Positions 36,726-45,099 are shown, counted from the stretch's first letter. The stretch: DNA of 64,000 nucleotides from Paenibacillus harenae (GCF_030812415.1 NZ_JAUSST010000001.1:992001-1056000), one strand, 5' to 3'. Numbers and translations are program-made. The notes: a model not told the origin generated them from the sequence alone.

Positions 36726-37226
36726 ATGCTGACTAAGCTGTTTGGCAGGACAAAACAAACAACGGTCGATATCGCTTCGCCGTTATCAGGAGAGATCATG
36801 TCTTGGTCCGACCTCCCGGGAGATGCTTCTTCCCGTTTGCGAAGAGAGGAGGCTATCGCAATCATGCCAATTAACGGCCAGATCGTAGCCCCCTTCTATG
36901 GCTCGGTTTCGCATATTGCCGAGGCGGGCCACTCCATCACCGTTCAGCATGCTTCCGGCTTGCGGCTGCAAATCGGTATCGGCATTCATACCGACGAGCT
37001 AGAAGGAAACGGTTTCCAACCTCATGTGCACGCGGGCGATACGTTCCGGGCAGGAGACACTCTTATCGATTTTGATATCGACGCGATTGTTTCCTCCGGC
37101 TACTCCCCCATTATCTCCGTCGTTGTCGAGAATGCCGAGCTTGCGAAACGTATTGAGCAACTAACCATGCAAGGCAACGTCTCTTCGGGACACGAAATTA
37201 TTTTACGCGCCGAGTTGAATGGCTAA
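36726..37226 (+). CDS. PTS IIA-Glc-like protein lacking the phosphorylated histidine
   Basis: 166 residues with the complete IIA-Glc (Crr/PtsG-IIA) fold: DIASPLSGEIMSWSDLPGDA, AIMPINGQIVAPFYGSV, GHSITVQHASGLRLQIGIGI, ELEGNGFQPHVHAGDTF and GDTLIDFD. In the family the phosphate goes to the second His (His90 in Escherichia coli, VHFGIDT). Here that position is Gly84 (QIGIGIHT), while the partner His69 (E. coli His75) is kept. The family Asp in GID is also a His (His88). So it probably cannot be phosphorylated in the normal way and may act as a regulator. No other PTS gene is nearby; AAGGAGG precedes the start. Confidence 0.85.
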   Translation: MLTKLFGRTKQTTVDIASPLSGEIMSWSDLPGDASSRLRREEAIAIMPINGQIVAPFYGSVSHIAEAGHSITVQHASGLRLQIGIGIHTDELEGNGFQPHVHAGDTFRAGDTLIDFDIDAIVSSGYSPIISVVVENAELAKRIEQLTMQGNVSSGHEIILRAELNG

Positions 37227-37243
37227 TCTTTTTGATTGAGGAT

Positions 37244-37954
37244 TCATTTATTTTGCGAGTAGTTCTGCAGCGCCTTCTTTTGAGCTGGTGGCAACGATGC
37301 CATTTTCTTATTCATTTGCTCTAGCGCGAATTTATACAGCAATATATCGACTTTGCTTTTTTCGCATATGGCTTTGATTGTTTGTTGAGAAATTTCACTT
37401 TGGCGCTTACGGTAAGGCGTTTCATTAAGTTTAGGATAATGTTCAAGCTTCCATCCCATCTCCTCCACAAGCAAAAATTGTGACTCTGCAAACAATTCTG
37501 TAATCCCATAAAAAGCAATATGGTTAACCAAATTGGATTTCGCCACTTTCAAATCAGGAACAAAAGTCATCAATTGACCGCTGATGTAGCGGCTCTGCAA
37601 ATTCATGAAATAATAGTCAAATTTACCGGATAAAATGAATTCTTCAATACTCAACTTATCATCGTACGTCTTTAAAACCGGGTTTCTATTTTTGTACATG
37701 TAATAAAACATTGAAATAGTAAGCTCGACCGGATCACGAAGCATAGTAACATATTTATATGGACGGGTAGTATACTGATGAAAGCCGTAAGGGAAATGGC
37801 CTGTAAAACAATCGGCGATTGCCAGGCTTGTTTTTACAGCGTCCATACTATAATAATAAATCAATTTCGGACAGTTACTCTGAAGATTTTGTGTAAAGGA
37901 CGTTCCTCCTGTTTTCGGAATATGAATAAATAAAATTAACATATTGGGGTTCAT
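37244..37954 (-). CDS. Sulfotransferase-family protein, copy 1
   Basis: 236 residues of the carbohydrate sulfotransferase (Sulfotransfer_2) fold. The PAPS 5'-phosphate loop is FIHIPKTGGTSF (about residues 9-20) and the 3'-phosphate site is VTMLRDPVELTISMFYYMY (about 70-90). It shares GHFPYGFHQY and the overall layout with the gene just upstream (38033), so the two are tandem duplicates. Base composition is AT-richer than the housekeeping genes around. The acceptor is unknown; the neighbouring sugar-nucleotide and glycosyltransferase genes suggest a surface glycan. Confidence 0.82.
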   Translation of the reverse strand: MNPNMLILFIHIPKTGGTSFTQNLQSNCPKLIYYYSMDAVKTSLAIADCFTGHFPYGFHQYTTRPYKYVTMLRDPVELTISMFYYMYKNRNPVLKTYDDKLSIEEFILSGKFDYYFMNLQSRYISGQLMTFVPDLKVAKSNLVNHIAFYGITELFAESQFLLVEEMGWKLEHYPKLNETPYRKRQSEISQQTIKAICEKSKVDILLYKFALEQMNKKMASLPPAQKKALQNYSQNK

Positions 37955-38032
37955 TGCACTTCATTCCTCACCTTCCAGCTCTAGCGGGTCGGACTTTTTA
38001 GTATGCGTCGAATTGTTGTGAGCACATTCCAT

Positions 38033-38707
38033 TTACATCTTTTCTAATTTTTCATTTAGCAGGCTTTTGGCAAAGTGATAAAGTTCGATATCCAATTTAT
38101 TTTTTTCGATGATTTTATTTATGATGCTATCCGGAACATTCTTTCTTAAGGGACGTTTAGCATTTACCATCGCTCTTGAATATGAAATATCCTTCCAGCC
38201 TAATTCCCGCTGCATCACTTTTAAAGAATCATTGTATTGCTCATTAATCCCTACAACAAGGAACTTCTTTTCTAAATTTTTTTTGGCTAGTCCAATATCG
38301 AGCGTATGTCCGCCGCAGAAATATCTAGTTTGCATATTGGAAGTCTCTATATCATACTCGCTGTCTTCCAAAAATTCATCAAAGCTCATTGTTTTGACCT
38401 TGTCGTGCCAATAACGCAGCTTTTCGGCTAATATATAATAATATAAGGAAATGATGCATTCTATCGGATCACGCATCATGGAAATATAGACGCAAGGTTT
38501 CGGGATATACTGGTGAGTACCATACGGATAATGCCCCATGAACGCCCCGACACCATTCAGATTTTCTTTTTCAAGCAACTTTATTTTATGGTGTACATGA
38601 ATATAAAGTATCGTTTTACTATAGTTTTTGTCTATTATATTGCTTAAAGTTGTTCCTCCCGTCTTGGGTATATGCATATAAATTAAAAACTTTTCATTGG
38701 CATTCAT
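38033..38707 (-). CDS. Sulfotransferase-family protein, copy 2
   Basis: 224 residues, paralogous to the downstream gene. PAPS loop YMHIPKTGGTTLSNII (about 10-25), GHYPYGTHQYIPKP, 3'-phosphate site ISMMRDPIECIISLYYYIL. AT-rich coding. AAAGGTGG precedes the ATG. Transcribed toward copy 1 with a 78-base gap, so probably one unit. No sequence hint separates the specificities of the two copies. Confidence 0.82.
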   Translation of the reverse strand: MNANEKFLIYMHIPKTGGTTLSNIIDKNYSKTILYIHVHHKIKLLEKENLNGVGAFMGHYPYGTHQYIPKPCVYISMMRDPIECIISLYYYILAEKLRYWHDKVKTMSFDEFLEDSEYDIETSNMQTRYFCGGHTLDIGLAKKNLEKKFLVVGINEQYNDSLKVMQRELGWKDISYSRAMVNAKRPLRKNVPDSIINKIIEKNKLDIELYHFAKSLLNEKLEKM

Positions 38708-38771
38708 CGTTTGTCCACCTTTCTTTTGAACTTATTTTATATAGAATAAACATTAACCCTTGTACCCCCTT

Positions 38772-38909
38772 TCATTCCTTTCTACTAACTATTAATATGC
38801 TTTTGATAGTTTCTAGCATGGACTCCGTGACGACAAATTCAAAATTTGTGCTTCTGTCTACCACCACAACCGGCACTTTGGCTTCTGCCCTTCCCTGTTC
38901 TGGCGATCG
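38772..38909 (-). CDS. Possible small protein downstream of gerE
   Basis: A 46-codon frame (MRSPEQGRAEAKVPVVVVDR, ending in SILIVSRKE) that I cannot assign to a family. The frame is open back to 39002, but that part runs through two terminator-like hairpins and is unlikely to be coding. No strong ribosome site precedes the ATG at 38909. The pattern of hydrophobic residues (VPVVVVDR, FEFVVTESMLETIKSILI) looks protein-like, hence the mention. Confidence 0.25.
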   Translation of the reverse strand, partial: RSPEQGRAEAKVPVVVVDRSTNFEFVVTESMLETIKSILIVSRKE

Positions 38910-38922
38910 CATCCTGGACAAC

Positions 38923-38965
38923 AAAAAGATTACCCTCTTATTTGGATATGGGAAGGTAATCTTTT
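38923..38965. terminator. Symmetric hairpin with A/T tails
   Basis: AAAAAGATTACC (38923-38934) pairs perfectly with GGTAATCTTTTT (38954-38965) around a 19-base loop. The T run at either end fits a bidirectional or second terminator downstream of gerE. Confidence 0.6.
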
Positions 38966-38989
38966 TCCTGACTTTTTGCAACAACACAA

Positions 38990-39014
38990 AACAAGACAGC
39001 ATATCGCTATGCTG
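38990..39014 (-). terminator. Terminator of gerE
   Basis: CAGCATA-GCGA-TATGCTG on the minus strand (39014-38997), followed by TCTTGTTTTG, 19 bases past the gerE stop. Confidence 0.6.
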
Positions 39015-39032
39015 CCCGAGGCTCTTAATATG

Positions 39033-39257
39033 TTAAATTTGTAACTCCCCAAGCTTAATCAGCTCGACAACCGCCTGCGAACGACCTTTTACGTTCAATT
39101 TTTGCATGACATTCGAAATATGGTTGCGAACGGTCTTCTCGCTGATGAATAATTGCTGTGCAATATCCCTCGTTGTCTTATCCTGTACCAACAGCTCGAA
39201 TACCTCGCGTTCACGATGCGTCAATAAAAACTTGCTCTTATGGTCGCTACCCTTCAA
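39033..39257 (-). CDS. gerE: Spore coat regulator GerE
   Basis: 74 residues, the exact length of Bacillus subtilis GerE, and almost the same core: LLTHREREVFELLVQDKTTR, DIAQQLFISEKTVRNHISNV, MQKLNVKGRSQAVVELIKLG. It is a stand-alone LuxR-type helix-turn-helix that, with sigma-K, controls late mother-cell genes for coat and surface assembly. Start is TTG at 39257 with AGGAGGGG nine bases upstream. A perfect sigma-K promoter lies upstream. Its place among sulfotransferase and glycosyltransferase genes suggests that these belong to the late spore-surface programme. Confidence 0.95.
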   Translation of the reverse strand: MKGSDHKSKFLLTHREREVFELLVQDKTTRDIAQQLFISEKTVRNHISNVMQKLNVKGRSQAVVELIKLGELQI

Positions 39258-39320
39258 TGTTTGTCACCCCTCCTTGCTCGGGTTTTTATGGTTTAACAAG
39301 GTTAAGGGATACAGTCAACT

Positions 39321-39349
39321 TATCTTATGAAATGTGGGTCTTAATGGTG
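39321..39349 (-). promoter_or_regulatory. Sigma-K promoter of gerE
   Basis: On the minus strand CACC (39349-39346), a 16-base spacer and CATAAGATA (39329-39321) match the sigma-K consensus mACm-N16-CATAnnnTA at every defined base. The -10 ends 63 bases before the TTG start. gerE of Bacillus subtilis is itself sigma-K-transcribed, which supports the call. Confidence 0.75.
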
Positions 39350-39388
39350 CTGCAATCGCATAAAATGGGCGGTTCAGAGAACAGCCTG

Positions 39389-40138
39389 TCATAAGTATCC
39401 CAGGCGCTTCATATTCACTCTGCACATCCGCTTAATAAGGGCTGCTTGCTTGGCCGTAATCGATTTTTTCTGCGAGGAGCCCCGTATCTTCTGAGCCAGC
39501 ACGTCTTCCAGTTCCTTCTCCGTAAGCTGCGCGAGCGCACATAGCGTCTCCACCGTCTTAGGTTCCTTCCTGATCAGCTTTTCATACTGTATCAGGTACG
39601 CGTTCGGGTTACTCTTCGCAAGTGCTGTATAGTCCGTTACGTTATCGTTCCATTGCTTCGCAAATGAATTGACATGCCGGTATTCCCCCCATTTCTTCGG
39701 ATAACTTTCCCACGCTTTCAATGGATTTCTGACGAGCAGAATGAACCTAGCGTCGGGATAGCACTTCTGAAGAATAGAAAGTTCCTTAGCGCCGTAACGT
39801 ACTTCCTTGAAGCCGATCGTATCGTGATTTTCCGAGAACTGGCTATATAGCGTGTCTAAAAACGCTTTGGTCGATTGAATGCCAGCTTGCTCCACAAATT
39901 CCGCGGAAGGCGTCATGAGTGCCAGCCACTGATTCGGATCTTCACCGCTTGTAAAATATTTCTTTCTGCTAAGTTCTCCTTTTTTGGAGAAGGCTTGTAT
40001 TTTTCGCTGGATATGATGAAAATCCTTTATAATGCCCAGGTGCTCGCCCCACATCAGAGTTTCCTTCCGGGCATTCAATATACGCTGCACTAATGTGGAT
40101 CCCGACCGATGCGTAGCAGCCGATAAGATCAAATCCAC
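39389..40138 (-). CDS. Sulfotransferase-family protein, Sulfotransfer_3 type
   Basis: 249 residues. 5'-phosphate loop AATHRSGSTLVQRILNARKE (about 7-26), IGFKEVRYGAKEL in mid-protein and the 3'-phosphate site FILLVRNPLKAWESYPKKWG (about 132-151). It differs from the two copies at 37-38.7 kb and is closer to single-domain sulfotransferases acting on carbohydrates or lipids. Start is GTG with CAGGAGGAG upstream. The promoter region contains a sigma-K-like element at 40176-40203, which suggests late mother-cell expression. Transcribed toward gerE with its own 131-base gap. Confidence 0.82.
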   Translation of the reverse strand: MDLILSAATHRSGSTLVQRILNARKETLMWGEHLGIIKDFHHIQRKIQAFSKKGELSRKKYFTSGEDPNQWLALMTPSAEFVEQAGIQSTKAFLDTLYSQFSENHDTIGFKEVRYGAKELSILQKCYPDARFILLVRNPLKAWESYPKKWGEYRHVNSFAKQWNDNVTDYTALAKSNPNAYLIQYEKLIRKEPKTVETLCALAQLTEKELEDVLAQKIRGSSQKKSITAKQAALIKRMCRVNMKRLGYL

Positions 40139-40175
40139 CGTTAAACTCCTCCTGTCCTATAGTTACTGTCATCCC

Positions 40176-40203
40176 TATGTTATGCCAATGGATCACCTTT
40201 TGT
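40176..40203 (-). promoter_or_regulatory. Sigma-K-like promoter of the Sulfotransfer_3 gene
   Basis: Minus strand ACA (40203-40201), 16-base spacer, CATAACATA (40184-40176): an exact CATAnnnTA -10 with an AC-containing -35 at the right distance, 38 bases before the GTG start. Confidence 0.65.
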
Positions 40204-40318
40204 AACAAACGGGACAGATGTCCGAAATAAACAAAGCCGTTCTGGGATTATGCCGTGTCTATTCAAAAATGGGGGAATAACATAGCATTACAAATGGGTA
40301 AAAGGATGTGATCTCATT

Positions 40319-41554
40319 GTGGTCGATGTAGGAATTGTCATGCCCGTATATACACAAGACAGCGCCATATTCCGGAAGGCGATTCAATCCGTACTGAGAC
40401 AGCGTTATCGCCAATTTCAATTAGTCATCGTCATTGACGGCGTTACGCCTAACGTTAGCCGGATAGCGAGATACTTCGCGAGGAAAGATTCTAGAGTCCG
40501 GGTATTGCCGCAGCTCAAAAATAGAGGCACCGCGCATGCCCTGAATATTGGGTTCCAATTTCTAACGAGACAACCAAGAATCAAATATTTGACCTGGGTC
40601 TCCAGCGATAATATCTATTATCCCCGATTCGTCGGGGCACTTCGAAACCGGTTAGTAAACTCAACGCCGGACATCGGACTCGCGTATAGCGCCTTTCGAC
40701 TTATTAACCGAAAAGGTAAAGTCATTCATATGCCATGGATGAACAATCTGCATGAATTCCAAAATCAACCGAAAGAGCACTTGGTCGATTACTATTTTAT
40801 ACATTACGCCTTCATGTACAAAAAGGAATATGCGCAAAAAATAGACGGTTATCAAAACACGCCTGTCGAGGACTATGATTACTTCCTTAGACTGACCGAT
40901 CACTGCAACATAACCTATGTGCCGATGACATTAATGGGATTTCGATTACGGTCTCCGCATAGCAACTCGTTGCAAATCGCGCAATCGAACAAAAAACGCC
41001 GCAATCGAAGGTATTTGATGTACTCGGTTATGCAACAAGCCCGTCTGCGAAGAAATATTTTGCCGGATCTAACCTTTATCCTTCTTGTAACCGACGCATC
41101 GCAAGATACCGTTCAATCGCTGGAAAAACTGCTTTCCCAGTCCTATTCGAACTATAAGCTGCTTATCTACGACCTATCCGCCACCCAGTCCTTCCTGCCT
41201 GTCCTATATGAAAATCCCGATACCCGCGTCATTTATCAATCCATTCCTTACGGAACGATTCATAATGTCGCCGCACAAGGCCTAGCATTGACGGATACGC
41301 CTCTTGTCATCTTCTATCAGCCTGATCCCGGGCTCTTGCATAAAGATTCCGTTCTTGATCCAAACTATCTTGCCGAATCGGTATCTCGATATGGCGTACG
41401 GGCGTTCAGACAAGATCTCGGTTATACGCAGATTGATGAAACGCCTCCACCACCAGATCAGCCCGTTAACTGGGCGGAAGGGCCAAAATTAGGGCAAATC
41501 TATCGAACCGACGCAATCAAGCTTTCCTTAAACGGCATCCCTGCGCAAATGTAA
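40319..41554 (+). CDS. Family 2 glycosyltransferase with a degenerate second GT domain
   Basis: 411 residues. The N-terminal GT-A domain has VDVGIVMPVYTQ, QFQLVIVIDGVTPN, a nucleotide-sugar site with SSDN in place of DxD (LTWVSSDNIYYPRFVGALR) and the acceptor-side VEDYDYFLRLTD. From about residue 245 a second Rossmann-like stretch (FILLVTDASQDTVQSLEKLL, YSNYKLLIYDLS) looks like an inactive GT repeat. Start is GTG. It is a paralogue of the gene at 45315 with the same two-part layout. Convergent with the next pair of glycosyltransferases across a strong terminator. Confidence 0.85.
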   Translation: MVDVGIVMPVYTQDSAIFRKAIQSVLRQRYRQFQLVIVIDGVTPNVSRIARYFARKDSRVRVLPQLKNRGTAHALNIGFQFLTRQPRIKYLTWVSSDNIYYPRFVGALRNRLVNSTPDIGLAYSAFRLINRKGKVIHMPWMNNLHEFQNQPKEHLVDYYFIHYAFMYKKEYAQKIDGYQNTPVEDYDYFLRLTDHCNITYVPMTLMGFRLRSPHSNSLQIAQSNKKRRNRRYLMYSVMQQARLRRNILPDLTFILLVTDASQDTVQSLEKLLSQSYSNYKLLIYDLSATQSFLPVLYENPDTRVIYQSIPYGTIHNVAAQGLALTDTPLVIFYQPDPGLLHKDSVLDPNYLAESVSRYGVRAFRQDLGYTQIDETPPPPDQPVNWAEGPKLGQIYRTDAIKLSLNGIPAQM

Positions 41555-41580
41555 ATGGTCATCACACCCCGTATAAGTTA

Positions 41581-41625
41581 GAGAGCCGGCATTTCCCCCG
41601 TAAGGGGACCATGCCGGCTCTCTTT
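41581..41625. terminator. Terminator between convergent glycosyltransferase genes
   Basis: Perfect 12-bp arms GAGAGCCGGCAT and ATGCCGGCTCTC (41581-41592, 41611-41622) plus inner CCCC/GGGG, followed by TTTAAT on the plus strand. It lies 16 bases before the end of the convergent gene at 41642. Confidence 0.85.
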
Positions 41626-41641
41626 AATCGAAGCCTTTCCG

Positions 41642-42649
41642 TTAAGCGGCAGGGTTGCCGATGAATTCCTCCAAAATCCGTGCTTTTTCCGATTCGTTCG
41701 TAATAAATTCCCCCAACATAACCTTCTTGCCTGCCGTATTCTCCCATACATTCGGTACACTGTTGCGTTGCATTTCATACGAGAAGAAAAATGCGGAATT
41801 GTTGCTATGGCTATGATTGACATAGACCGGATATCTAATAATCTCGTGCGGAAGCAATACCGCGCCTTCCCATTTGATTTCTTTATGCCTAGGAGGCGTT
41901 TGGAACAAATTATGGCGTACGCCATTCATATAATCCTGAACGCGGTAGATAAGGCAATTGAAGGAGCTGGAATGATTAAAGTACTTTGCAAGCTCATTGG
42001 TTACCGAATTATAAATATACCCGTTTTGACAAACTAATACTTTCGTCTCCGGCTTAGGCTTATAATTGTATAGCATATCGATATAATACTTACTGTACAT
42101 ATCGTCGCTGTAGAGATGCAGCTCATACCAATAGCTGTATCCGTTCAAAAGACTCATTACCGCACTCTCATATTCGCTGTTTGCGATAAACCTGATATTA
42201 TAAGGCAACGACGAATAATTTGAGAGAGCCTGGTCGATATACGCGCGGGAGCTGTCATCGTACACGATAAATGCGGCATAATTCGGATTCGTCTGATTCA
42301 ACAAGCTTTTTAGCGTGAATCTCATGAAAATATCGATTCTTTTATTTATCCAATCCGGAGTTAAATGTGTATTCTCTTCCGGTAGATTAGCCTCGTATAT
42401 CGATCGGGGCAACATGCTTCTTACATTCAGATTGTTGAACGGAATATAAACGATCACGCGCGTATTGCCGATTGTCGGACCTCCATCCGCCTGCGGAACG
42501 ATTGCCCTTTTTCTCCTCTTAATCCTTGCAAGCCTTCTTCTCGCTTTTAACGGTTTGACCTTCGCTCTTGCTCTTCTTCTAATCTTGCGCCGTTTCTTCA
42601 CGGTGTCAAGCATCTTGCCCGTTTTGCGCCGCTTTCCTTTTCTCCTCAT
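41642..42649 (-). CDS. GT-A glycosyltransferase with Arg/Lys-rich N-terminal tail, copy 1
   Basis: About 335 residues. The first 55 are extremely basic (MRRKGKRRKTGKM, KKRRKIRRRARAKVKPLKAR), then comes a GT-A-type catalytic region (about 60-330) reading NTRVIVYIPFNNLNVRSM, RFTLKSLLNQTNPNYAAFIV, a DxD-like HLYSDDMYSKYYID and KVLVCQNGYIYNS, similar to putative rhamnosyltransferases. The frame opens at 42679, but GGTGAAGGG supports the ATG at 42649. It is a tandem duplicate of the upstream gene. The tail has no signal-peptide character and may anchor the enzyme to an acidic spore layer. Confidence 0.8.
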   Translation of the reverse strand: MRRKGKRRKTGKMLDTVKKRRKIRRRARAKVKPLKARRRLARIKRRKRAIVPQADGGPTIGNTRVIVYIPFNNLNVRSMLPRSIYEANLPEENTHLTPDWINKRIDIFMRFTLKSLLNQTNPNYAAFIVYDDSSRAYIDQALSNYSSLPYNIRFIANSEYESAVMSLLNGYSYWYELHLYSDDMYSKYYIDMLYNYKPKPETKVLVCQNGYIYNSVTNELAKYFNHSSSFNCLIYRVQDYMNGVRHNLFQTPPRHKEIKWEGAVLLPHEIIRYPVYVNHSHSNNSAFFFSYEMQRNSVPNVWENTAGKKVMLGEFITNESEKARILEEFIGNPAA

Positions 42650-42691
42650 ATGCCCTTCACCCCTATGCTCCGTTTCCATTAAATCGATTGT

Positions 42692-43756
42692 CTAGGCGCC
42701 TAAAAACTCGTTAATAATGTTTTGCTTTATTACGGGGTCGGTAATTAACTCCCCGAACAAAGCCAACTGCCCGGCATTGTCCTCCCATACATTTCGGTTC
42801 GATCTTCTCTTAACCTCTTCCTCGAAGAAAAACGCCGAGTTCGCGCTATGACTATGATTGATATAGGCAGGATACTTGATAATTTCATGCGGAAGCAATA
42901 TAGCACCTTCCCAGTTTCTTCCCCCCGGCACTAGCCACTCCTGGAACAAATTATGTCTTACGCCATTCAAATAATCTTTCACGCGGTATATCAGGCAATT
43001 AAACGAGCTCGAATAATTAAAGTATTTAGCGATTTCATACGTGGCTGAATTGTAAATATAACCGTTTTGGCAAATCAGAACTTTTGTCTCCGGCTTCGGT
43101 TTGTAATTATAGAGCATATCCACAAAATATTTGCTGTACATATCGTCGCTATACAGGTGAAGCTCATACCAAAACTTATAACCGGATAAATTCATCATGA
43201 CCGCATATTCATATTCGCTGCTTGCAATAAATCTAATGTTATGCGGCAATGGAGGATAATTAAGGAGCGCATTTTCGATAAACGGTCTAGAGCTGTCATG
43301 GTAAACGATATAGGCCAGATAATTCGGATTGGTTTGGTTTAGAAGGCTCTTCAACGTAAAATTCATGAAAATATCCATTCGCTTATAAATCCATGGCTCC
43401 GTCAGATGGGTATTCGCTTCGGGCAAATTCGCGTCGTAAATATCTTTAGGCAACGTTACCCTTACATTAAGATTGTTGAACGGGATATACACGATAACGC
43501 GGGTATTGCCAACATTAGGCTGTTCGGCATATTTTTTCATTCTTTGCTGCCTTCTCCGCTTTAACGCCCTTTGCTTTCTCCCCCCCCCCTTGAGTGGGGG
43601 GCCGGGCTTCTTTTTCACTTTTCTCGCCAGCTTGTATTTTCTGATAACTTTCGTTTGTTTCGCCTTCTTCGATCGCTTCGCTTTTTTTACCGTTTTTTGT
43701 TCTTGAGCTGTGTCATGTTTGTTGACGACTACTAACCTCTTCAAGCTATGTTCCAT
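42692..43756 (-). CDS. GT-A glycosyltransferase with Arg/Lys-rich N-terminal tail, copy 2
   Basis: 354 residues, clearly paralogous to the downstream copy. The basic tail (about 15-75: KTVKKAKRSKKAKQTKVIRK, RKQRALKRRRQQRMKKY) leads into NTRVIVYIPFNNLNVRVTLP, NQTNPNYLAYIVYHDSSRPF and HLYSDDMYSKYFVDMLYNYK. A homopolymer of ten G residues on the coding strand (plus-strand C run 43580-43589) encodes Gly-Gly-Gly in the tail. Slippage there would shift the frame before the catalytic domain. GGAGTGG precedes the ATG. No signal peptide. Acceptor unknown; context points to a spore-surface glycan. Confidence 0.8.
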   Translation of the reverse strand: MEHSLKRLVVVNKHDTAQEQKTVKKAKRSKKAKQTKVIRKYKLARKVKKKPGPPLKGGGRKQRALKRRRQQRMKKYAEQPNVGNTRVIVYIPFNNLNVRVTLPKDIYDANLPEANTHLTEPWIYKRMDIFMNFTLKSLLNQTNPNYLAYIVYHDSSRPFIENALLNYPPLPHNIRFIASSEYEYAVMMNLSGYKFWYELHLYSDDMYSKYFVDMLYNYKPKPETKVLICQNGYIYNSATYEIAKYFNYSSSFNCLIYRVKDYLNGVRHNLFQEWLVPGGRNWEGAILLPHEIIKYPAYINHSHSANSAFFFEEEVKRRSNRNVWEDNAGQLALFGELITDPVIKQNIINEFLGA

Positions 43757-43977
43757 ACCCGGGATTCCACTCCTTAATTGTTTTCGTTATGCTGCAATAA
43801 ATAAACGAACGAAATCGTTACCGATTTCTAAATCCAGCATTTAATAAATAGTAGATTCCAATTTGAAAAGATCAGACGGCCAATTCCATACAAAAAAGGA
43901 ATTTACCAGGTGAGAGATGTGTGTGATGCTGCAATATCATACTTTTATTTTATAAAAAAGTATTCTTCATAGCTTGA

Positions 43978-45099
43978 TTAGTTGGAATTAGCCGGTTGCA
44001 CCCCGTTCATGAACGTATCCGGCACTTCCGTCCTGAAAATTTCATTTGCCCAAAACAATACGATTAACTCCTCCTCCGAGCTGTTCTCGATCGAGTGGGT
44101 ATAGCCCGGGGGAATATCGAGAATGACCCGCTTCTCCTCCGACAACTGGTAACTGAATACGATGTCTTCGAATATATGCCTGAACTTTACGGTTGCTTTT
44201 CCTTTAATTACGCAAAACTTTTCAACTTTCGTATTGTGATAGTGGTTGCCTCGCTCCACTCCTTTGACGGAAGTAGATACGAATATTTGGCCTGCGGCGT
44301 CAGATTTAATGATTTCGAAGAGGCTGCCTCTATGATCGTTGAATGTTTTTATTTCATATGCAAAATCGTCTCTTTCCAAAAACGATAGATAGGTGGAATA
44401 CAAGTATTTCGTGAGCGGGTCTCCAAGATTAGGAAGGATCGAAGTTTTACGCAGTTCGTTGAACGTCTTGAGTGTACTCGCCAAGTTTCCTAGCGTAATG
44501 CGGTAGGTCGGAGTTATGGAATAGTAGACATCATGGCACGCCTTCTCTCCCAGCAATTCGATGAACCGGTTAACGACATGGTCCACGTAAGCAAGCTCGA
44601 GCTCCGTATCGGGGTCGTTTACCGTAATCTCTATCCCCCTCGCAATATTATGGCAGAAAGTCGCCACGACGGAATTATAATTCGGCTTGCTCCATTTTCC
44701 GAATAGATTGGACAATCGAAATATACATATGTCCGCGGACGTTTCTTCACCGAATCGAATCAATGCTTGCTCGGCAGCTTTTTTGCTTAAACCGTACGGA
44801 TTGGGGACTGAGGCTTGAATGGTAGAGGCATATACGATTTTCGGTTTTTTGTTGTGTTTCCTGAGCAATCCCAGAATCAAATCCATGAGCTCTTCATTAG
44901 CCTTATAACCTTGTTCTTGCGTCGGCCGATTGATACCTGCCAGGTGATAGACGACATCGGCCTGAATCAGAAACTGCTCCAGCTCCTCCACGCTATTGCT
45001 TCTGCTATAAGCGTTAACATGAAGTTGATTCATCCTACTAAAACCTTCTAACAGATTTTTGCCAAGAAATCCGTTAGCCCCTGTTACCAACACATTCAT
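43978..45099 (-). CDS. capF: UDP-FucNAc synthesis reductase/epimerase CapF (FnlB, WbjC)
   Basis: 373 residues in two domains, the CapF layout. Residues 1-240 are a short-chain dehydrogenase (TGANGFLGKNLLEG, YHLAGINRPTQEQGYK, YGLSKKAAEQALIRFGEE). Residues about 245-370 are a cupin (RGSLFEIIKSDAAGQIFVST, GNHYHNTKVEKFCVIKGKA, DIPPGYTHSIENSSEEELIV). The enzyme acts second in the CapE-CapF-CapG route from UDP-GlcNAc to UDP-N-acetyl-L-fucosamine: C3 epimerisation by the cupin and reduction by the dehydrogenase domain. CapG and CapE homologues are transcribed divergently 1.4-3.5 kb away, so the route is complete. Confidence 0.92.
   Translation of the reverse strand: MNVLVTGANGFLGKNLLEGFSRMNQLHVNAYSRSNSVEELEQFLIQADVVYHLAGINRPTQEQGYKANEELMDLILGLLRKHNKKPKIVYASTIQASVPNPYGLSKKAAEQALIRFGEETSADICIFRLSNLFGKWSKPNYNSVVATFCHNIARGIEITVNDPDTELELAYVDHVVNRFIELLGEKACHDVYYSITPTYRITLGNLASTLKTFNELRKTSILPNLGDPLTKYLYSTYLSFLERDDFAYEIKTFNDHRGSLFEIIKSDAAGQIFVSTSVKGVERGNHYHNTKVEKFCVIKGKATVKFRHIFEDIVFSYQLSEEKRVILDIPPGYTHSIENSSEEELIVLFWANEIFRTEVPDTFMNGVQPANSN

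Noticed and set aside
38910..39002. N-terminal part of the 76-codon frame after gerE
   Set aside because: Passes through the gerE terminator region and the 38923-38965 hairpin; only the last 46 codons are considered possible.
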